A stretch of 31,831 bases of DNA from Methanothrix harundinacea (GTDB taxonomy: Archaea > Halobacteriota > Methanosarcinia > Methanotrichales > Methanotrichaceae), in assembly GCA_002506535.1 (NCBI GenBank), contig DAXT01000012.1, forward strand, positions 1 through 31,831, written 5' to 3'. Below the pieces are notes generated by a model. It was not told the DNA's origin and did no database searches. It was given only the letters and a program-made list of their open reading frames with translations. Shown piece by piece: positions 16,244-23,113 of this stretch. Numbering within the stretch: the first letter of the stretch is position 1; every line of letters starts with the position of its first letter. A program made the position numbers and the translations under genes.

Positions 16244-17332
16244 TCATTCCAGGTGGTGGGCGAAGAGCTCCTCGTAGAGCCTCTTGACGTTCTCCCCGGT
16301 CTTTCGCATCCGCGGAAACCCGGCATAATCCATCGCCTCTCCGACGTCCTCGGCGAGGTTCAGGCCGTACTGGGACCGGGAGAGGAACCACCCCTGGCTC
16401 CTGTAGTACCTGGAGAGGTACTCCTGCTCGGTCTGGCCGGGGGTCGGAACGAAGAGGCCGTGCCGCTTCTCCAGTTCCGCCACCTCCATCATGGTGGTGT
16501 ACCCCGACCTGCTGACGACGAACCGCGCCCGGTTCAGAAGCTCCACCTTCTCGCGGTCCGGGACGTAAGAATGGATGACCGTCTCGTCGTCGGGCCTCCT
16601 GGTGAAGGACTCCTTTGGGTTGCCCAGGAGGACGACCTTGCTTCCGGGGAGGTCTTCGACCTGGGGCAGGACGATCTCCTGCAGCTTCGTCCTCTGAGGC
16701 TCGGGCCCCGAGATCAATATCAGATAGTCCAGGTCTTCATCGAGGTCCATCCTCCGGGGGCTGCAGAGGATCCCCGAGTAGAAAGCCCTCCCGTTGGTGA
16801 CGGACAGAAAGGACCGGGAGAGCTTCCCGCTGAGGGTTGCCTCCCCGGGCTCGTTGTCGGGGACGATGACGCCGTCGTACTTGCTGTGGAAGAATCCGTT
16901 GACGTAGAGGGTCAAGATCTCCACCGGCCAGAGGTAGAGGGGGACGCTGAACCTCAGCTGGTGGGTTATGAAGAAGGAGGGGATATCCCTGGAGTAGACC
17001 CCGAGGCGGTTGTCGCTGATGATCATGTCGTAGTCGCCTTTCGAGAGGATCCGGGAGAGATTTCTCCTCTCGTCGAGGAGCGCCTTCATCATCAGGGGGA
17101 TGTAGGCGGTGAACTTGGGAAGGAAGAACCGGGTGGAGCTGTAGGGGGCTGGATAGTCCTCGAAGGTGACGAACTGGCACTCGGGAAACTCCCCCCTCAA
17201 AAGCTCCAGGGCGTTCCCGCTGGAGGCGACGGTCACCTGGTGGCCCCGGCCCAGAAGCTCCCTTATTATGGGAACGTCTCTTGAGGCGTGGCCAAGCCCC
17301 CAGTTCAAAGGGCTGACGAGGACATCTGCCAT
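16244..17332 (-). CDS. MJ1255-type glycosyltransferase (GT28-like, UDP-sugar)
   Basis: A 362-residue GT-B fold protein. The N-terminal VSPLNWGLGHASRDVPIIRELLGRGHQVTVASSG is the hallmark of the archaeal MJ1255 group, related to MurG / monogalactosyldiacylglycerol synthase. The middle has the acceptor domain (FFITHQLRF, PVEILTLYVNGFFHSKYDGVIVPD). The C-terminal half holds YLILISGPEPQR, VVLLGNP and VVSRSGYTTMMEVAELEKRHGLFVPTPGQTEQ, the nucleotide-sugar site (G-Y-T-T-MME with the following P-x-P-G-Q-x-EQ). It likely glycosylates a lipid or surface precursor at the membrane; donor and acceptor are unknown. The ATG appears nearly leaderless: the TATA box is about 30 nt upstream and no ribosome-binding site is evident. 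Confidence 0.85.
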   Translation of the reverse strand: MADVLVSPLNWGLGHASRDVPIIRELLGRGHQVTVASSGNALELLRGEFPECQFVTFEDYPAPYSSTRFFLPKFTAYIPLMMKALLDERRNLSRILSKGDYDMIISDNRLGVYSRDIPSFFITHQLRFSVPLYLWPVEILTLYVNGFFHSKYDGVIVPDNEPGEATLSGKLSRSFLSVTNGRAFYSGILCSPRRMDLDEDLDYLILISGPEPQRTKLQEIVLPQVEDLPGSKVVLLGNPKESFTRRPDDETVIHSYVPDREKVELLNRARFVVSRSGYTTMMEVAELEKRHGLFVPTPGQTEQEYLSRYYRSQGWFLSRSQYGLNLAEDVGEAMDYAGFPRMRKTGENVKRLYEELFAHHLE

Positions 17333-17356
17333 GATGAGATCCGTCTACTCCGGGGG

Positions 17357-17367
17357 ATATTATAGTT
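17357..17367 (-). promoter_or_regulatory. TATA box for the glycosyltransferase gene (near-leaderless)
   Basis: The minus strand reads CTATAATATCC centred about 30 nt before the ATG at 17332. With the usual 25-nt spacing, RNA would begin only a few bases before the start codon. Confidence 0.55.
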
Positions 17368-17506
17368 GTGGCAACCCAGAAGAGGAGAAAAATAGGCGAA
17401 TGAAATAGGGTTTCGATATCGATCGCCCTCTGCCGGGACGGCAGGACCTCCCCATCCATCCCGGCCTTATAAGGAGGCGGTCTATAGCTTCATCATCTCG
17501 GAGGAC

Positions 17507-17725
17507 CTAGTCGACGTCCCCCTCGATCTTGAAGGATACCCTGACCTTGGCCCTGTAGGCGACGATCTTTCCCCCCTCCAGCTTCACGTCCAGCTCCCTC
17601 ACCTCGGCGACCCTCAGGTCTCTCAGGCTCTCGGCAGCCTTCTCGATGGCGGCCTTCGCCGCTTCTTCCCAGCTCGTGGGAGAGGACCCCACCAGCTCCA
17701 CGATCTTATAGACGCTCTCCGGCAT
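17507..17725 (-). CDS. Dodecin family protein lacking the flavin-stacking tryptophan
   Basis: 72 residues, full dodecin length. YKIVELVGSSPTSWEEAAKAAIEKAAESLRDLRVAEVRELDVKLEGGKIVAYRAKVRVSFKIE follows the beta-alpha-beta-beta layout of dodecins, which assemble into hollow 12-mers. In flavin dodecins a conserved Trp stacks on the flavin and a Gln contacts it. The aligned positions here are V39 and R58, so ordinary flavin storage seems unlikely; flavin-free (SecE2/calcium-dodecin-like) relatives exist. GGAGGAG lies 7 nt before the ATG and a strong TATA box lies upstream, so it is its own transcription unit. Confidence 0.9.
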   Translation of the reverse strand: MPESVYKIVELVGSSPTSWEEAAKAAIEKAAESLRDLRVAEVRELDVKLEGGKIVAYRAKVRVSFKIEGDVD

Positions 17726-17772
17726 AGGTTACTCCTCCATAGAAATGTGATCTCTTATTATAGAAGTCAAAG

Positions 17773-17782
17773 TTTATATAAT
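17773..17782 (-). promoter_or_regulatory. TATA box of the dodecin gene
   Basis: The minus strand reads ATTATATAAA within a locally AT-rich stretch, about 50 nt before the start. The predicted RNA start (about 17751) leaves a short leader containing the GGAGGAG ribosome-binding site. Confidence 0.7.
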
Positions 17783-17928
17783 TTATTGACCTTCTCCGCC
17801 GTCCTGGACCAACAGAGGCGATCCCGGGGCGGAAGGGGGCCAAAGACGGGGGCTGGAAAGGGATAGATAATTCACCAGATCGGCCTATCCCCCTCGCCCT
17901 CCGATCTTCTCGGGGGCGATCGTCCGAA

Positions 17929-17940
17929 AAGGTATAAAGA
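17929..17940 (+). promoter_or_regulatory. TATA box of the GAN/RecJ-like nuclease gene
   Basis: AAGGTATAAAGA with an A-rich BRE-like stretch ahead is centred about 27 nt before the ATG at 17963. The predicted RNA start falls at or just before the start codon, so the message is probably leaderless or nearly so. Confidence 0.65.
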
Positions 17941-17962
17941 GATCAGGTCCGATGATGGTAGG

Positions 17963-19393
17963 ATGAGCGACGCCGACAGCCCGGGGTTAGAGGAGGAGTT
18001 CGCTGCCCTGGCCAGGATCTCGGATAGGGCTGCAGAGGCGATAATAGACAAAAAGGAGGTGGTCGTCGCCTCCCACGTCGACGCCGACGGCCTCACCTCC
18101 GCCGGGATAATATCGGCGGCCCTGGCCAGGGCGGGCCTCGATCGTAAGACTCTCTTCTTCCGCCAGCTCGACCTTACCGCCCTGGAGACGATCGCAGACC
18201 TCGGCTCCGATCTCGTCATATTCACAGACCTCGGGTCTGGGATGCAGACCGAGATCCTTGATATGGGCCTCTCAGCGGTCGTCGCCGACCACCACCGCCC
18301 CCAGGGGTCGGGGATCGACCTCCACATAAACCCGCACCTGGTGGGCCTCGACGGAGCGACCCACCTCTCCGGGAGCGGATCTGCCTTCCTCCTCGCCAGA
18401 GCCCTGGCGAAGGCGACGGGCAGATCCGGCGATAACGACGACCTGGCGGGGCTTGCCATCGTCGGAGCCGTCGGCGACCTCCAGGACATGGCCGCCGGAA
18501 GGCTCATCGGCCTCAACCGGCAGATCCTCGATATCGGGGTCGAGGCAGGCGTCCTCTCCTTCGGTCGGGACCTGAAGCTCTTCGGAAAGCAGACGCGGCC
18601 GGTCTTCAAGATGCTGGAGTACTCCTCTGACCCCTACATACCGGGCCTCTCGGGGGACGAGGACGCCTGCATCTCCTTTCTCAAAGAGCAGGGGATACGG
18701 TTGAGGGGGGAGAGGTGGCGGCGGTGGATCGATATGGACTCCGGGGAGAAGGCGAGGATAGCCTCGGCGCTGGTGAGGAGGGGGCTACGGTCCGGTTTAT
18801 CCAACCGGCAGCTGGAAAGGCTCGTCGGCGAGGTCTACACCCTTCTAGCGGAGCCGGAGGGAACAGAGCTGCGGGACGCCAGCGAGTACTCGACCCTCCT
18901 GAACGCCACCGCGCGATACGGCTTCTCCGGCGTCGGCCTCGCCGTCTGTCTCGGCGACCGGGGGCCTGCCCTGGAGGATGCGAGGCGCCTTCTTGCCGAG
19001 CACCGCCAGAACCTGGTGGCCGGCCTCAAGCTCGTCAAGGAGGAGGGTATCGTGGCCCTCGACCACATCCAGTACTTCGATGCCGGCGACCGTATCCTGG
19101 ATACCATCGTCGGGATCGTCGCCGGGATGAGCTTTCAGACCGCCGACAGGAGAAAGCCGATACTGGCCTTTGCGATCTGCGATGACGGAAGATTGAAGGT
19201 CTCTGCCAGGGGGACCCAGGACCTCGTCAGGGCGGGGCTCAACCTGGCGGAGGCGGTATCAAAGGCCTCTGAAAAGGTGGGCGGGGTGGGGGGAGGCCAC
19301 AACGTAGCCGCAGGGGCGACGATCCCCCCGGAGGCGAAGGACGAGTTCTTGAAGATCATAGACGGCATCGTGGGAGGCCAGCTACGACCCTGA
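17963..19393 (+). CDS. Archaeal RecJ-like DHH nuclease (GAN-type single-strand exonuclease)
   Basis: A 476-residue DHH/DHHA1 phosphoesterase. Motif I is SHVDADGLTSAG (D40, D42), motif II FTDLGSG (D89), motif III VVADHHRPQ (D109-H110-H111), followed by GLAIVGAVGDLQD (motif IV). The C-terminal DHHA1 domain ends with KVGGVGGGHNVAAGATIP at about 435-453, the substrate-binding GGGH motif. The metal-binding residues appear intact. Archaeal homologues are 5'-3' (some 3'-5') single-strand exonucleases, and the GAN member joins GINS and MCM in the replisome. Whether this copy is the replisome member or a paralog cannot be settled from one window. Confidence 0.88.
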   Translation: MSDADSPGLEEEFAALARISDRAAEAIIDKKEVVVASHVDADGLTSAGIISAALARAGLDRKTLFFRQLDLTALETIADLGSDLVIFTDLGSGMQTEILDMGLSAVVADHHRPQGSGIDLHINPHLVGLDGATHLSGSGSAFLLARALAKATGRSGDNDDLAGLAIVGAVGDLQDMAAGRLIGLNRQILDIGVEAGVLSFGRDLKLFGKQTRPVFKMLEYSSDPYIPGLSGDEDACISFLKEQGIRLRGERWRRWIDMDSGEKARIASALVRRGLRSGLSNRQLERLVGEVYTLLAEPEGTELRDASEYSTLLNATARYGFSGVGLAVCLGDRGPALEDARRLLAEHRQNLVAGLKLVKEEGIVALDHIQYFDAGDRILDTIVGIVAGMSFQTADRRKPILAFAICDDGRLKVSARGTQDLVRAGLNLAEAVSKASEKVGGVGGGHNVAAGATIPPEAKDEFLKIIDGIVGGQLRP

Positions 19394-19412
19394 TGGTACC
19401 GTCTATATCCCG

Positions 19413-19859
19413 TTAAATGCAGCCGAAGATCCCCGTCTCGTTCATATCTCTCTTCATCACCAGGATCTTCTCGTCGATGGTGAAGTTTCCTATGAACTCG
19501 TGGCTGACGTCGACCATCACATCCCTTATGTCCATGGAGTCCTGGTTCAGGACTATATACCCCATCCTCCCCGTCCCCTGGCTGAAGTTCGCCTCGATGG
19601 CGATATCGACCCATTCCCGGTTGCTCTCGAGGTATATGTTCGAGGAGAGCCTCTCAGCCCCGTCGAAGTCCTTGTAGGCGGCGACCCCCAGGTGGTAGTT
19701 CTTGAGGGTCGTGGTATCGCTGAACTTCTGGTCGTAGGAGAAGAGGGAAGCGTCTGGGTCGCTCTTGCTACCGAGCTTCATCGGCTCGGGCCCCTGGAAG
19801 GCGAGGCTTGAGCCGACGACCAATATGATCGCCGCGATGACAGCCACGAGCTTCATCAT
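19413..19859 (-). CDS. Small secreted protein of unknown function
   Basis: 148 residues from the ATG at 19859. A GTG at 19868 lies in frame but overlaps the AGGTGA ribosome-binding site, so the ATG 5 nt further on is preferred. A signal peptide (MMKLVAVIAAIILVVGSSLA) ends at about residue 20. The mature part is mostly beta (LKNYHLGVAAYKDF, WVDIAIEANFSQGTGRMGYIVLNQ, MVDVSHEFIGNFTIDEKILVMKRD). It contains N-x-S/T sites and a final Cys. I do not recognise the family. It lies convergent to the nuclease gene and downstream of dapF on the same strand, only 23 nt past the dapF stop. Confidence 0.65.
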   Translation of the reverse strand: MMKLVAVIAAIILVVGSSLAFQGPEPMKLGSKSDPDASLFSYDQKFSDTTTLKNYHLGVAAYKDFDGAERLSSNIYLESNREWVDIAIEANFSQGTGRMGYIVLNQDSMDIRDVMVDVSHEFIGNFTIDEKILVMKRDMNETGIFGCI

Positions 19860-19882
19860 ACAGTTCACCTGACGCTATTAAG

Positions 19883-20749
19883 CTATATTACTTGCGAGAT
19901 GTCCCAGTGGAACTCGTCGCTGAGCAACCCGGAGTAGACGGTGGCGGCGGGCCCATCCATAAAGGCCCTCTCGCCTTCAAAGGCGATCAGGAGCGGCCCG
20001 CCCCTCGTCTCGACGAAGACCTCATCGCCGACCATCCCCATCCTCCTGGCCACGGCGGCGCTGGCCACCGACCCCGTCCCGCAGGATAGGGTCTCTCCCT
20101 CGATCCCCCTCTCGAAGGTCCTCACCTGGAAGGTGTCTGCGACCCGGACGAAGTTGACGTTCGCACCCTCCGGGAAGAGGGAGGAGTGCCTTATATGAGG
20201 GGCCACCTCCTCGACCGGCAGGTCCAGGAGGTCGTCGACGAATATCACAGCGTGGGGGACTCCGGTGTTCACCGCCGAGACCTCGAAACCCTCTAGGGGC
20301 TCCATCAGAAACTCCCCCTCGCCGATCGCGGGGATCCCCTTCCTGTCGAAGCATGGAACCCCCATATCCACCCGAGCCCAGAAGTCTCCCCCGATATCCC
20401 TCACCTTCAGGGGGATGATCCCGGCGAGGGTCTCCACCTCGAAGCTCTCGCCGACCATACCCGAGTTCCAGGCGTACTTGGCCAGACAGCGGACGCCGTT
20501 TCCGCACATCTCCGCTTCGGAGCCGTCGGGCTGGAAGAGGCGCATCCTCAGATCTGCATGATCCGATAGGGAGAGGAATAAGACGCCGTCGGCGCCTATG
20601 CCGAAGTTCCGATGGCAGCACTGGACGGCAAAAGAGGGCTTGAGGGAGTCTGCTACAGCCACACGATCGTGCTCGTCTATAAGGATGAAGTCGTTTCCGT
20701 TCCCCTGGAGCTTGGTGAAGGGGATGCCAGGGTTGTGGAGGGGTCTCAC
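19883..20749 (-). CDS. dapF: Diaminopimelate epimerase DapF
   Basis: Converts LL- to meso-diaminopimelate in lysine synthesis. The family core begins IPFTKLQGNGNDFILIDE. The two catalytic cysteines are in EMCGNGVRC and LSCGTGSVAS, and GADGVLFL, DGSEAEMCGNG and NTGVPHAVIFV are further signatures. The reading frame is open back to an ATG at 20797, which would add MVYKMKLKETTGIREL. That ATG overlaps the TATA sequence, however, so the GTG at 20749 (AGGGAG just upstream, 289 residues) is favoured; an ATG at 20785 and a TTG at 20752 are also possible. Family members normally start right before the FTKxxGxGNDF motif, which supports a downstream start. Divergent from the HPS-RraA gene. Confidence 0.93.
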   Translation of the reverse strand: MRPLHNPGIPFTKLQGNGNDFILIDEHDRVAVADSLKPSFAVQCCHRNFGIGADGVLFLSLSDHADLRMRLFQPDGSEAEMCGNGVRCLAKYAWNSGMVGESFEVETLAGIIPLKVRDIGGDFWARVDMGVPCFDRKGIPAIGEGEFLMEPLEGFEVSAVNTGVPHAVIFVDDLLDLPVEEVAPHIRHSSLFPEGANVNFVRVADTFQVRTFERGIEGETLSCGTGSVASAAVARRMGMVGDEVFVETRGGPLLIAFEGERAFMDGPAATVYSGLLSDEFHWDISQVI

Positions 20750-20784
20750 CAACTCCCTGATCCCGGTCGTCTCTTTCAGCTTCA

Positions 20785-20794
20785 TTTTATATAC
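20785..20794. promoter_or_regulatory. Shared bidirectional TATA element between dapF and HPS-RraA
   Basis: TTTTATATAC on the plus strand (GTATATAAAA on the minus) is the only good TATA match between the divergent genes. Predicted RNA starts are near 20815 (plus) and 20764 (minus). The first ATG of each reading frame sits in a CCATGG at 20794-20799 touching the element, so both ATGs would lie outside the transcripts. Confidence 0.65.
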
Positions 20795-20825
20795 CATGGT
20801 CTGTTCTCTATCAGCTTGGCTTTAT

Positions 20826-20835
20826 GGTGGTGATC
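20826..20835 (+). promoter_or_regulatory. Ribosome-binding site deciding the HPS-RraA start
   Basis: GGTGGTGATC matches 9 of 10 bases of GGAGGTGATC, the complement of the archaeal 16S rRNA 3' end. Its core lies about 5 nt before the ATT codon at 20838, with no ATG, GTG or TTG in frame at that distance. Confidence 0.6.
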
Positions 20836-20837
20836 TT

Positions 20838-22124
20838 ATTAAACCCATTCTACAGGTTGCCCTGGACCTGCTGGAGCTGGATAGAGCCATCCAGATAGCT
20901 CTGGAGGCGGCCGATGGCGGTGCTGACTGGATAGAGGCCGGGACCCCCCTCATCAAGAGCGAGGGGATGGACGCCGTGCGCGAGCTACGCAAGGCGCTCC
21001 CGGGTAAGAAGATCGTGGCGGATATGAAGACGGTGGACACCGGCTCCATGGAGGTGGAGATGGCGGCGAAGGCGGGGGCGAAGATCGTGGCGATCCTCGC
21101 CTCCTCGGACGACTCCACCATCGCCGACGCCCTCCGGGCGGCGAGACAGTACGGCGTCGAGATCGTCGTCGACCTTCTCGGAGTTCCCGATATCGTCAAG
21201 AGATCCAGAGAGGTGGAGGCCCTGGGCGTCGACTACCTCTGCGTCCACGTGGGGATCGACCAGCAGATGGTGGGGATGAGGGCGATAGACCTTCTGTACA
21301 AGATCGTCGATGAAGTCAAGATCCCCGTGGCCGTCGCTGGCGGCATCGATGCCGCCTCGGCGGCGGAGGCGGTCGCCTCGGGGGCCTCCATCGTCATCGT
21401 CGGCGGGAGCGTTACCCGAAGCCCCGACGTCAAAAGATCCTGCAGGAAGATCCGGGAGGCTATGGACGCCGCCCTCGGTGGATCGCAGAAGAGGGAGAGA
21501 AAGAGCATGGACCAGGAGATGATGGAGATATTCAGGGAGGTATCGACCCCCAACATCTCCGACGCCATGCACCGGAGAGGGGCGATGCGAAACATATCCC
21601 CCATCAATCCGGGGTCGAAGATCGTGGGCAAGGCGATAACAGTCCAGACCTTCGAAGGGGACTGGGCAAAGCCCGTCGAGGCGATAGACCTCGCGGGGCC
21701 CGAGAACGTCATCGTCATCTACAACGGAAGCGGCCAGATCTCATGCTGGGGGGGGCTTGCCACCCTCAGCTGCAAGATCAAAGGGGTAGCAGGCGTCGTC
21801 ATCGACGGAGCCGCCAGGGACGTCGACGAGATCAGAGATCTCGGATACCCGATCTTCGCAACCTCCGTCACCCCCAACGCCGGAGAGCCGAAGGGTATGG
21901 GGGAGATCAACGCCGAGATCACCTGCGCAGGCCAGTCTGTAAGCCCCGGCGACTTCATCGTCGCAGACGACTCCGGCGTCGTCGTCATCCCGAGGGAGAG
22001 GGCCTACGAGATAGCACGAAGGGCTAAAGAGGTTGAGAAGACCGAGAGCAGGCTCCGGGAGGAGATCAAGCGGGGAAAGACCCTCTCTCAGGTGGCTAAC
22101 CTCAAGAGATGGGAGAAGAAATAG
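20838..22124 (+). CDS. Bifunctional 3-hexulose-6-phosphate synthase / RraA-like fusion
   Basis: About 428 residues from the proposed ATT start; the next in-frame ATG is upstream at 20796 and touches the TATA box. Domain 1 (about 1-212) is an HPS/OMP-decarboxylase-type TIM barrel: KPILQVALDLLELDRAIQIA, GGADWIEAGTPLIKSEGM, KKIVADMKTVD, VDYLCVHVGIDQQ and VAVAGGIDAASA. Archaea run this enzyme in reverse to make ribulose-5-phosphate plus formaldehyde from fructose-6-phosphate, supplying pentoses. Domain 2 (about 222-428) is RraA/DMKMT-like: STPNISDAMHRRGAM, GKAITVQTFEGDWAKPVEAID, WGGLATLSCKIKGVAGVVIDGAARDVDEI. Its role is unclear; related proteins act as aldolases or RNase E regulators. Such fusions are annotated in other methanogens. 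A lysine/arginine-rich linker joins the domains. Confidence 0.9.
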   Translation: MKPILQVALDLLELDRAIQIALEAADGGADWIEAGTPLIKSEGMDAVRELRKALPGKKIVADMKTVDTGSMEVEMAAKAGAKIVAILASSDDSTIADALRAARQYGVEIVVDLLGVPDIVKRSREVEALGVDYLCVHVGIDQQMVGMRAIDLLYKIVDEVKIPVAVAGGIDAASAAEAVASGASIVIVGGSVTRSPDVKRSCRKIREAMDAALGGSQKRERKSMDQEMMEIFREVSTPNISDAMHRRGAMRNISPINPGSKIVGKAITVQTFEGDWAKPVEAIDLAGPENVIVIYNGSGQISCWGGLATLSCKIKGVAGVVIDGAARDVDEIRDLGYPIFATSVTPNAGEPKGMGEINAEITCAGQSVSPGDFIVADDSGVVVIPRERAYEIARRAKEVEKTESRLREEIKRGKTLSQVANLKRWEKK

Positions 22125-22219
22125 CCGCTCCCCTTTGATCTGAGTTTATGAAGAAATGCTGATAAACGACAACTCGTAAATACGTTGAACGCGGTTGACG
22201 AAAAAAAGAGGATACTTGC

Positions 22220-23113
22220 ATGGATCCAGAGACCTTCATCTCTAAATACGAGCCCAGGAAGATGGTGGCGATATCCCTCGCGGTTCTCGCGGTGGCCCTC
22301 GCCATCCTGGGATTCACCTACATAAATACGGGATCCCCCGTAAGACTGGGGGTCGAGTTCACGGGAGGCACCATAGTAACGGTTCCCGGAGTCGAATCAG
22401 AAGGAGAATTGGCGGCGAAGCTCGCGGGCTACCCGGTCATGGACATAAGGGACGTGGGCCACAGGTATATGGTCCAGATGGGGCCCATGAACGACGCCGA
22501 TTACAGGCGGCTTTCGGCATTGATCTCCACCGAGTACCAGGACCCGGAGATCAAGTATATGGGTCCGGTATACAGCACGCGCCTCCAGGAGCAGGCCAGG
22601 ACCTACATACCGCTTTCCTTCCTCTTCATGGCGGTGGTCATATTCCTGATATTCAGGACGCCCTTCGTCGCCCTGACGGTGATCTTTGCCGCCTTCTCCG
22701 ATATAGCGATCGCCGCCGCCTGCATGACGGTGGCAGGTGTAGATCTGTCCCTGGGAACGGTGGCAGCCCTATTGATGCTCATAGGTTACTCGGTGGACAG
22801 CAACATCCTCTTGAACATGAGGGTTTTCAAGCGGAAGGGCAAGATCGAAGATAAGATAGCAGGGGCCTTCAGGACCGGGCTGGCCATGACCACCACCACC
22901 CTCAGCGCGGTCTTCGCCCTCTTCCTGGTGGCGACCTTCTCTTACCTGGTATCGCCATCCTTCACTCAGATAAACATCCTCTTCGACATATCGATAGTGC
23001 TGATCTTCGGCATAACCGCAGGCCTCATGAACACCTGGGTGATGAACTCCAACGCCCTCCGATGGTACATGGCCCGTCCCAAGAAGGCGCCGGCAAGGAG
23101 GCAGAAGAGATGA
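22220..23113 (+). CDS. secF: Protein-export membrane protein SecF
   Basis: 297 residues. A first transmembrane helix (MVAISLAVLAVALAILGFTY) is followed by the RLGVEFTGGTIVTV signature and a short extracellular P1-type domain. Then come five helices including SLFLMAVVIFLIF, TVIFAAFSDIAIAAACMTVAG, LGTVAALLMLIGYSVDSNILL and the FRTGLAMTTTTLSAVFALFL helix, giving six in all. SecF pairs with SecD and assists Sec-dependent translocation, using the ion gradient; archaea lack SecA. GAGG lies about 8 nt before the ATG. Its stop overlaps the secD start (ATGA), so the two are translationally coupled, in the secF-secD order. Confidence 0.93.
   Translation: MDPETFISKYEPRKMVAISLAVLAVALAILGFTYINTGSPVRLGVEFTGGTIVTVPGVESEGELAAKLAGYPVMDIRDVGHRYMVQMGPMNDADYRRLSALISTEYQDPEIKYMGPVYSTRLQEQARTYIPLSFLFMAVVIFLIFRTPFVALTVIFAAFSDIAIAAACMTVAGVDLSLGTVAALLMLIGYSVDSNILLNMRVFKRKGKIEDKIAGAFRTGLAMTTTTLSAVFALFLVATFSYLVSPSFTQINILFDISIVLIFGITAGLMNTWVMNSNALRWYMARPKKAPARRQKR

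Noticed and set aside
16253..17284. 343-codon open frame on the plus strand
   Set aside because: It lies wholly antisense to the well-supported MJ1255-type glycosyltransferase and has the biased composition of a shadow frame in GC-rich DNA.
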